The position numbers were made by a program, and so were the translations under genes. The notes under the pieces were generated by a model. It did no database searches and was not told the DNA's origin. It saw only the letters and a list, made by a program, of their open reading frames with translations. Positions 1-5,496 of a stretch of DNA of 8,452 nucleotides are shown piece after piece (within the stretch, counting starts at the first letter, position 1; the number at the start of each line of letters is the position of its first letter). Source of the DNA: SAR202 cluster bacterium (GTDB lineage: Bacteria; Chloroflexota; Dehalococcoidia; SAR202; GCA-002694895). The stretch is from NCBI GenBank assembly GCA_009391605.1, contig VFGQ01000036.1:1-8452 (forward strand), in the 5' to 3' direction.

Positions 1-23
1 GAGATGATCTTATAGAAAAATAA
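1..23 (+). CDS. Possible 3' end of an upstream gene (partial)
   Basis: The frame beginning at base 3 reads six residues (DDLIEK) and stops with TAA at 21-23, 18 bases before the citrate synthase start. That spacing is typical of genes within an operon, so an upstream gene may end here. Six residues cannot be identified, and a short open frame can arise by chance. The call rests on position only. Confidence 0.25.
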
Positions 24-41
24 GTTTTAAGAGAGTGAAAA

Positions 42-1166
42 ATGGAAGATTTCAAACCGGGATTAGAAGGAATTATAGCTACAGATACAAATGTAAGCTA
101 TTTGGATGTTGATCAGGAAGAGATAGTAATTAGAGGTTATGACCTTATTGAACTTGCGGATAAAAAAACATTTCCAGAAGTTGCTTATTTAGTTATAAAT
201 GGAAAATTACCAAATAATAAAGAAATACAGGAGTTTGAAAAAGTATTATTAGATGATTCAGCATTTCCTGAAGATGCATACAAAGTTTTAGAATTATGCC
301 CTGACTCTTCTATGCTTATGGATGCTATTAGAACAGGAATATCTTTTCTTGCTGGTTACCATAGTGAATCAGATTTGATGGACACAAGTGAAAAATCTAA
401 CTTTACCAAAGGAATTAGATTAATAGCTGATGTGGCAATTTTGACTGCAAATTCCCATCGTATATTAAACGGTTTAAAACCTGTCAGACCAGATAGTAGT
501 AAATCCTTTTCAGAAAATTTCATAACTATGATTACTGGTAAAACCCCTTCACATAAAGAAGTGGAGATATTTGATAAAATACTAACTTGTTACATAGAAC
601 ATGAAATGCCCAATTCTACATTTGCAGCTCGAATTATAGGCTCGACATTATCTGATATATATGGTGCGTTTGTTGGTGCTATTGCTTCTTTAAAAGGTCC
701 ACTTCATGGCGGTGCTAACGAAGCGGCAATGCATATGCTCCTCGATATTAAATCAAAAGGTGGACATAAAATTGCTGATGATTATGTGATGAACAGATTA
801 AATAATAAAGAAAGAATTATGGGCTTTGGACACAGAGTATATATGAAAAAATATGATCCTAGAGCTTTCTTTTTAAAAGATTATATTGCTGAATTAGCTC
901 CTAACATTCCTGACGGAGAAGAACTTCATAAAATATACAAAATTGTTGAAGAAGTGATGGCAAGAGAAAAAGGACTATATCCTAATACTGATTATCCAAT
1001 AGCATTGTTGTTTTATTTGCTGGAGATTCCCATTCCCTTATATACTCCAATATTTTTCGCGTCTCGAACAGCAGGGCTAGTCGCACATGTTATTGAACAA
1101 CATAATAACAATAGATTGTTTAGACCAAGAGTGTTATACACTGGTCCCAGAGGATTAAAATTATAG
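42..1166 (+). CDS. Citrate synthase / 2-methylcitrate synthase family protein
   Basis: The enzyme would condense acetyl-CoA with oxaloacetate (or propionyl-CoA with oxaloacetate in the methylcitrate branch) in the cytoplasm. At 374 residues it matches the short bacterial form without the N-terminal extension of the E. coli enzyme. Visible active-site elements are H187 in EHEMPNSTF, H222 in GPLHGGANEA, H264 in GFGHRVY and D317 in PNTDY, with arginines in the SR pair (R342) and in RPR (R361). The segment around D317 reads NTDYPIALL where the family commonly has NVDFYSG, and AGLVAHVIEQ replaces the common GWxAHxxEQ. It is therefore a divergent paralogue, and substrate choice cannot be read from the sequence. 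The ATG at 42 follows a weak purine-rich AAGAGAG at 29-35. The stop TAG is followed directly by an in-frame TAA (1167-1169). The downstream HAD gene overlaps its end. Confidence 0.93.
   Translation: MEDFKPGLEGIIATDTNVSYLDVDQEEIVIRGYDLIELADKKTFPEVAYLVINGKLPNNKEIQEFEKVLLDDSAFPEDAYKVLELCPDSSMLMDAIRTGISFLAGYHSESDLMDTSEKSNFTKGIRLIADVAILTANSHRILNGLKPVRPDSSKSFSENFITMITGKTPSHKEVEIFDKILTCYIEHEMPNSTFAARIIGSTLSDIYGAFVGAIASLKGPLHGGANEAAMHMLLDIKSKGGHKIADDYVMNRLNNKERIMGFGHRVYMKKYDPRAFFLKDYIAELAPNIPDGEELHKIYKIVEEVMAREKGLYPNTDYPIALLFYLLEIPIPLYTPIFFASRTAGLVAHVIEQHNNNRLFRPRVLYTGPRGLKL
1149..1165 (+). promoter_or_regulatory. Ribosome binding site and non-canonical start zone of the HAD gene
   Basis: AGAGGA at 1149-1154 lies inside the last codons of citrate synthase and resembles a Shine-Dalgarno core. 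It is followed at 5 bases by ATT (1160-1162) and at 8 bases by ATA (1163-1165), both in the HAD frame. There is no ATG, GTG, TTG or CTG in that frame between the in-frame TAG at 1121-1123 and the catalytic DxDGT codons at 1205. ATT is a known rare start, as in E. coli infC. A single G at 1165 would make an ATG and also turn the citrate synthase TAG into TGG followed by TAA. Confidence 0.5.
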
Positions 1167-1972
1167 TAAAGCAAAATTCATTACCATTTGATCTAATTGT
1201 TTTTGACATTGACGGTACTATAAAAGATCAAAATAATCCGGTTGCGAAAAACATTATTAATATAACAGAGCATATCAAATCATTAGGATGTGCAGTAACT
1301 TATGCAACCGGAAGAATGACAAATTCAGCAAAAATTTATGCCGGATTAAAACCTAATGTTCCTATGATTTCTTATCAAGGTGCAGAAATATTAAATCATT
1401 CTGATTATTCTATTTTGAATTCTGTAGAAATGGATAAAAAATATATTTCGGAAGTTTTAGATGTAGTTAAATTTTTTCCTGTTAAAGCAATGATTCAATA
1501 TTCAAATCAAATATATTGCGATACTGATGATGGATGGATTCAAGATTATGCATTTAGAAATAATGTGGATCTAATTTCTGATAAAAAATATATTAAGGCT
1601 CAACAAAGAGATCCCTTAAGAATGGTTATGGTGGGAGATCCTGAAGTTATAAATCAGCTTGAAAAAGCTCTGAAATTTGAATTGTCTGATGATTTATATA
1701 TTACTAGATCTCTCCCACATTTTTGTGAGGTTCTTAATAAATTTGCAGATAAAAGTTTTTCTATTGATTGGATATGTGAAAAGCTTGATATACATAAAGA
1801 AAAAACTTTGGCTTTTGGTGATAGTTATAATGATATTAAAATGTTGAAAAATGTTGGTTATGGAGTTGCAGTTTCCAATGCTGTTGAGGAATTAAAAATT
1901 GTTGCTGATCATGTGCTGGATATTGAAGGTAATCTTGGAATAATAGATTTTTTGAATAATACGTTTAGTTAA
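1160..1972 (+). CDS. Cof-type HAD-IIB family phosphatase with non-ATG start
   Basis: This is a haloacid dehalogenase superfamily hydrolase, most likely a Mg-dependent phosphatase acting on small sugar or nucleotide phosphates; the substrate is unknown. Numbering from the ATT at 1160 gives 270 residues, the usual Cof length. Motif I is FDIDGT with D16 and D18, motif II is T50 in YATGRM, the motif III lysine is probably K198 in ADKSFSI, and motif IV is GDSYND with D221 and D225. GVAVSNAVEELK follows, as in Cof proteins. The long segment between motifs II and III fits a type IIB cap. The first ATG in frame is at 1316, but starting there would remove motif I and most of motif II, so I extend the gene upstream to ATT 1160 or ATA 1163. 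It probably depends on translational coupling to citrate synthase. Its TAA shares TTAA with the stop of the convergent gene. Confidence 0.85.
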   Translation: MIVKQNSLPFDLIVFDIDGTIKDQNNPVAKNIINITEHIKSLGCAVTYATGRMTNSAKIYAGLKPNVPMISYQGAEILNHSDYSILNSVEMDKKYISEVLDVVKFFPVKAMIQYSNQIYCDTDDGWIQDYAFRNNVDLISDKKYIKAQQRDPLRMVMVGDPEVINQLEKALKFELSDDLYITRSLPHFCEVLNKFADKSFSIDWICEKLDIHKEKTLAFGDSYNDIKMLKNVGYGVAVSNAVEELKIVADHVLDIEGNLGIIDFLNNTFS

Positions 1973-2706
1973 ATTTCTTGTTGTTCAATAAGTTTTTCGA
2001 ATTCTTCAACTTTTTCATAATTTTCCTTTGCAAGATATAGGCATCTTTTAAAATAAAGTTCTGCAATTTTAGATTTATTTTTTATTTTCGTGTATTCAAC
2101 TATTTTATTTATTTTATGGTTTTGTGGGTAAAAAGAGGAAAGAGATACAATGTCTTTTTCACATTCCAAAATTAATGAATCTTGGGAATTTTCGATTGCA
2201 AACAATAATTTTGATAACAATTTTGACAATTCTGTCATTCTGTCATTTACATTCATAAATTCGTACATTAATGAATTTACATTTGAATTTTCTGATTCTT
2301 TTTCATCTATTTTTTCAATATTCTTTGAATTATTGTTTAAATATAAATTCAAGTATTGAGAAAGTATTTCATTAATTTTCATCATGTTATTAGCGCTATC
2401 ATTGATATCAATGTTTCCGCCTTCAATCAAATCTTCATCTCTTAATTCTGCTAAATCCTGCACATTTTCTAGAGATCCTAATAATTCTGGTGATGGGGGA
2501 AATGCAAATGAATTAAAATCTGATGAATTTAATGCATTATTATCATTTACTAGAAAAGGAGGCATATATTTTTTTATATCTACTTCTATAGGTAGTGTGA
2601 TGATGTAAGTTGCCCATATTTCACTCGGATTATCTTGATTAGTGAAATAAAGCAGGGCATGCCCTTTAGGGCATTCTTTTGATCCTTTTTGAAAAATTAA
2701 ATCCAA
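1969..2706 (-). CDS. Conserved-looking protein of unknown function, coiled-coil/helical C-terminus
   Basis: I do not recognise this 245-residue protein. It has no signal peptide and no membrane segment, so it is probably cytoplasmic. Residues 1-55 look like a compact beta-rich domain with GHALLYF (15-21), WATYIITLPI (31-40) and YMPPFL (47-52). Residues 55-105 are acidic and Asn/Ser-rich with FAFPPSPELL (67-76), probably a linker. From about 107 it is charged and helical, ending in a Lys/Glu-rich helix pair (about 205-243) that resembles a TPR-like or coiled-coil adaptor. The start is TTG (complement of 2704-2706). It is the first codon after an in-frame TAA, the next ATG would be residue 48, and AAGG lies 9 bases upstream. 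It is divergent from pyrD and convergent with the HAD gene. The domain split suggests a scaffold or regulatory protein, which is inference only. Confidence 0.8.
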   Translation of the reverse strand: MDLIFQKGSKECPKGHALLYFTNQDNPSEIWATYIITLPIEVDIKKYMPPFLVNDNNALNSSDFNSFAFPPSPELLGSLENVQDLAELRDEDLIEGGNIDINDSANNMMKINEILSQYLNLYLNNNSKNIEKIDEKESENSNVNSLMYEFMNVNDRMTELSKLLSKLLFAIENSQDSLILECEKDIVSLSSFYPQNHKINKIVEYTKIKNKSKIAELYFKRCLYLAKENYEKVEEFEKLIEQQEI

Positions 2707-2719
2707 TTAGTTCTACCTT
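2707..2719 (-). promoter_or_regulatory. Ribosome binding site supporting the TTG start
   Basis: On the reverse strand AAGG (complement of 2716-2719) stands 9 bases before the TTG at 2706. The codon directly before TTG is an in-frame TAA (complement of 2707-2709), so no earlier start exists in this frame. Together these fix TTG as the start. Confidence 0.6.
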
Positions 2720-2732
2720 ATATTAGATAATG

Positions 2733-2774
2733 AATTAATATAATATGATAAATATTTAATCATGTATATTAATT
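2733..2774. repeat. 42-bp imperfect dyad in the divergent intergenic region
   Basis: AATTAATATA (2733-2742) is the exact reverse complement of TATATTAATT (2765-2774). Between them lie ATGA/TCAT (2745-2748 and 2760-2763) and a central palindrome TAAATATTTA (2749-2758). Apart from A2743, A2759 and a T/G pair at 2744/2764, every base of the two 21-base arms has a partner. It sits between the starts of the unknown gene and pyrD, over the likely promoters. A shared operator for a dimeric regulator is the natural reading. Base composition here is almost all A and T, which raises the chance of fortuitous symmetry. Confidence 0.55.
2739..2744 (+). promoter_or_regulatory. Candidate -10 box (TATAAT) for pyrD-mutL
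   Basis: A perfect TATAAT lies 35 bases before the pyrD ATG and would give a leader of about 28 bases. No good -35 box is seen 16-18 bases upstream. A second weaker box, TATATT at 2765-2770, would give an almost leaderless mRNA, which would suit the absence of a clear Shine-Dalgarno before 2780. On the reverse strand, TATATT (complement of 2737-2742) could serve the divergent gene. All these boxes lie in the dyad. In sequence this rich in A and T such hexamers are common by chance. Confidence 0.4.
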
Positions 2775-2779
2775 TGTAA

Positions 2780-3769
2780 ATGAGTTTGTTTAGATTTATA
2801 TCAAATAATATTTTGTTTAAATTTGATCCTGAATTTATTCATGATGTTACTCAAGTCATATTATCGAATAAATTCGCACCATATTTAACTTCTTTATATT
2901 TTACTAGTAATACGCATATTAGTAAAACTTATATAATGGGCGAAGAATTAAATTCTCCTTTGGCTTTAGCTGCTGGTTTTGATAAAAATTGTTCTATTTT
3001 AAAAGTTTTGGATAAATTAGGATTTGGTTATATTGTCGGTGGCACTGTAACACTAAATCCTAGGATTGGAAATTTGAAACCTCGTATAGCAAGATATGTA
3101 GATGAAAATTCTATGGTGAATTCTTTAGGATTCCCTAATTTGGGAGTAGATAAAATAATAGATAATCTAAGTAAGTATGATTTGAAAACACCATTAATTA
3201 TGAGTATTTCTGGTGATTCGATATCTGAAATTACTCAATTATATAAACTTTTGAGTGATTATTGTTTTGGATTCGAAATTAATATAAGTTCTCCTAATAC
3301 TGAGAAATTAAAATATTTTCATGATTATCACAATTTTGAAGATCTGATAAAAAGTTTAAATAGGATAAAAAGTAAACCTTATATGATTAAACTTCCAAGA
3401 TTTGCAATTTCTGGCTTAGATCAAAAAACTAAACTATTATATGAAAAATATTTTCAAATTTTATTAGATTATAAAGTTGATGGATTAGTACTATCTAATA
3501 CATTTCCTGTAGAAGATGATATATTGAAAACAGGTAAGGGGGGATTAAGTGGTAAACCTTTATATCAAAATACTAAGGATTTAATTTCTTTTGCAAGTCA
3601 ATTTTTCAATGGCAAATTAGATATTGTTGCTTCAGGTGGAATTAGTACTTCAGAAGAGGTTAAAGAATTAATATATGAAGGAGCTAAGGGAATTCAATTA
3701 TGGACCTCTTTGATTTATGAAGGACCTAATGTAATAAAACGAATAAATAAAGAATTGTCATGCGAATAA
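2780..3769 (+). CDS. pyrD: Class 2 (quinone-dependent) dihydroorotate dehydrogenase
   Basis: It catalyses the fourth step of pyrimidine synthesis, oxidising dihydroorotate to orotate with FMN and passing electrons to membrane quinone. The class 2 N-terminal helix pair is present (residues 5-30, with LFKFDPEFIH like the LFxxDPExxH of E. coli PyrD), so it should sit on the inner face of the membrane. FMN and substrate motifs are AAGFDKN (64-70), GGTVT (87-91), IGNLKPR (96-102), NSLGFPN (114-120), NISSPNT (168-174), GGLSGKP (254-260) and SGGIS (285-289). The catalytic base is serine, S171, as in class 2, not the cysteine of class 1. KLPRF (204-208) and NTF (240-242) differ from the common KIAPD and NTT, a mild oddity. 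The length of 329 residues is normal. The start lacks a clear ribosome binding site. The gene overlaps mutL by 10 bases. Confidence 0.95.
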   Translation: MSLFRFISNNILFKFDPEFIHDVTQVILSNKFAPYLTSLYFTSNTHISKTYIMGEELNSPLALAAGFDKNCSILKVLDKLGFGYIVGGTVTLNPRIGNLKPRIARYVDENSMVNSLGFPNLGVDKIIDNLSKYDLKTPLIMSISGDSISEITQLYKLLSDYCFGFEINISSPNTEKLKYFHDYHNFEDLIKSLNRIKSKPYMIKLPRFAISGLDQKTKLLYEKYFQILLDYKVDGLVLSNTFPVEDDILKTGKGGLSGKPLYQNTKDLISFASQFFNGKLDIVASGGISTSEEVKELIYEGAKGIQLWTSLIYEGPNVIKRINKELSCE

Positions 3770-5496
3770 AAAAATTAGAAGGGAATATTATAGCTAAAAT
3801 TGCTGCAGGAGAGATTATTGAAAATCCTTCTTCTGTAATTAAAGAATTGATGGATAATTGTATAGATGCATTAGCAACAAATATAGAAATCGAATTTCAG
3901 AATGGAGGAAAAGATTATATTAGAGTCTCTGATAATGGGGTAGGAATTATTTATGAAGATTTGAAAATGGCATTTTCAAGGCATGCAACCAGTAAATTAA
4001 ATTCTGTTAAAGATATATCTACAATTGAATCTATGGGATTTCGAGGTGAGGCATTGCCAAGTATTGCTACGGTTTCAAATGTTGAATTGTTATCAAATGT
4101 TTCATCAAAAAGTAATGCTGGGAAAATTAATTTAGAATTTGGTTCAGTTTTGAATGTTAAACCTGATGTTAGAACTAAAGGAACCACAGTTGTTGTAACA
4201 AATTTATTTGGAAATATGCCCGCAAGAAGAAATTTTCTTAAAACTACAAGATCGGAGATTCAAAAAAATTATGATTTAATTAAAAAATATGCTTTATGTT
4301 ACCCTGAAATTAAATTTAAAGTAATTTCTGATGGGCGAAAATATATTGAAACACCTGGTTCTGGATCTTTAGTTGAATTACTTTCTCAAATATATAATAA
4401 CGAACTAGCAACTTCTATGATCCCAGTAGAATATAATTCAGAGCATCTGGGCATCAATGGATATATCAGCAATGTAAATATAAAAAAATCAAGTAATGTA
4501 AATATTAATTGTTTTATTAATAAAAGAGTTATAAAAAACAGAATTTTTAATTATGCAATCGAAAGAGCTTATGATAGTTTATTAGTCAAAGGGGATTATC
4601 CGGTTTGTGTTTTAAATCTAAGATTAAACCCTTCTTTTTTGGATATTAATGTACACCCGTCTAAAAATGAAATTAAAATTAGAGATGAAAGAGAAATATT
4701 TAGTCATGTTGAAAAAACAATCCGATCAAATTTAATTAATTATAATACTAACAAAAATGATATTTCTTCTAATGGTTTGAAATTTGATTTTACAGTTGCT
4801 GAAAAACAATCATTGGGTAATTCAATTACTCAATTTGAACAAAAGTATAATGTTAAAGAATTTATAAATAAGAATAAATCTAATATACAAGAATTTATTT
4901 TGTCAGAAAATGACCCTAAAAATTTAATTTTTGAGTTTAAATTATTAGGACAATTGAATGATTCATATATATTAGGAGAATATCAAAAAACTATCTGTAT
5001 TATTGATCAACACGCAGCACATGAAAGAGTTAATTATGAAAAATTGAAATTTAATTCTGCAAATATAATAAATAAGCAGGAATTATTAAATCCAATAGTT
5101 TTGAATTTGGAAAATAAAGAGAATGAATGGTTGGAGGAAAATGTAAAAATTATGAATGGATTAGGATTTGAAATTGAATCTTTTGGAGTAATTAATGAAT
5201 GGAAGGTCAATAAAATACCTACTTATTTGATAAATAAGAATATTGAATCAAAAGTTATTAAAATAATTTCAGATTTTACAAATAATATATCTGATACTAA
5301 TAATATAGATGATAGATTGAAAAGTTTAGCTTGTCATTCTTCTATAGAATTTGGAGATAAGTTGTCAAATATGGAAATGCTTAAATTGATTGAGGACATT
5401 TCCAATTGTAAAGAACCATGGAAATGTCCTCATGGTAGACCAGTTTTGATTCAGATAAATGAAGTTGAACTAAGTAAATGGTTTAGTAGAATTTAA
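3760..5496 (+). CDS. mutL: DNA mismatch repair endonuclease MutL
   Basis: MutL couples MutS mismatch recognition to strand nicking. The N-terminal GHKL ATPase shows VIKELMDNCIDA (26-37, catalytic E29, N33), DNGVGI (58-63), RHATSKL (74-80), GFRGEAL (93-99), GTTVVVTNLF (141-150) and DINVHPSK (295-302, K302). A charged, Asn-rich linker runs from about 325 to 390. The C-terminal dimerisation domain holds the full endonuclease signature DQHA(x2)E(x4)E at 416-427, ACHSS (524-528), the zinc-site CPHGRP (556-561) and a final FxR-type WFSRI. It is therefore a self-nicking MutL, as in bacteria without MutH and Dam. At 578 residues it is slightly shorter than the usual 600-650, mainly in the linker. The ATG lies inside the end of pyrD (TCATGCGAATAA), which suggests coupled translation. 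The TAA shares TTAA with the convergent ThDP gene. Confidence 0.97.
   Translation: MRIKKLEGNIIAKIAAGEIIENPSSVIKELMDNCIDALATNIEIEFQNGGKDYIRVSDNGVGIIYEDLKMAFSRHATSKLNSVKDISTIESMGFRGEALPSIATVSNVELLSNVSSKSNAGKINLEFGSVLNVKPDVRTKGTTVVVTNLFGNMPARRNFLKTTRSEIQKNYDLIKKYALCYPEIKFKVISDGRKYIETPGSGSLVELLSQIYNNELATSMIPVEYNSEHLGINGYISNVNIKKSSNVNINCFINKRVIKNRIFNYAIERAYDSLLVKGDYPVCVLNLRLNPSFLDINVHPSKNEIKIRDEREIFSHVEKTIRSNLINYNTNKNDISSNGLKFDFTVAEKQSLGNSITQFEQKYNVKEFINKNKSNIQEFILSENDPKNLIFEFKLLGQLNDSYILGEYQKTICIIDQHAAHERVNYEKLKFNSANIINKQELLNPIVLNLENKENEWLEENVKIMNGLGFEIESFGVINEWKVNKIPTYLINKNIESKVIKIISDFTNNISDTNNIDDRLKSLACHSSIEFGDKLSNMEMLKLIEDISNCKEPWKCPHGRPVLIQINEVELSKWFSRI

Noticed and set aside
1155..1166. Programmed -1 frameshift fusing citrate synthase to the HAD protein
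   Set aside because: The HAD frame is -1 relative to citrate synthase and four A bases (1157-1160) lie near the stop, but there is no canonical slippery heptamer and a ribosome binding site with nearby rare starts explains it more simply.
1316..1972. HAD gene beginning at the first in-frame ATG (218 residues)
   Set aside because: The DxDGT nucleophile motif and the ATG-proximal threonine motif are encoded in the same open frame directly upstream, so this start would give a protein without its catalytic aspartates.
2231..2246. Tandem copy of TCTGTCAT
   Set aside because: Only two 8-base copies within a coding region; probably chance or a small slippage event, with no sign of a repeat array.
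2150..2608. Forward-strand open frames opposite the unknown reverse gene
   Set aside because: They are short, rich in Ser/Phe/Asn as expected from the antisense of an AT-rich gene, have no recognisable motif, and lie inside a longer reverse frame with a good start and ribosome site.
3951..4187. Reverse open frame inside mutL
   Set aside because: It lies opposite the conserved MutL ATPase domain, whose motifs are intact; it is an antisense shadow.
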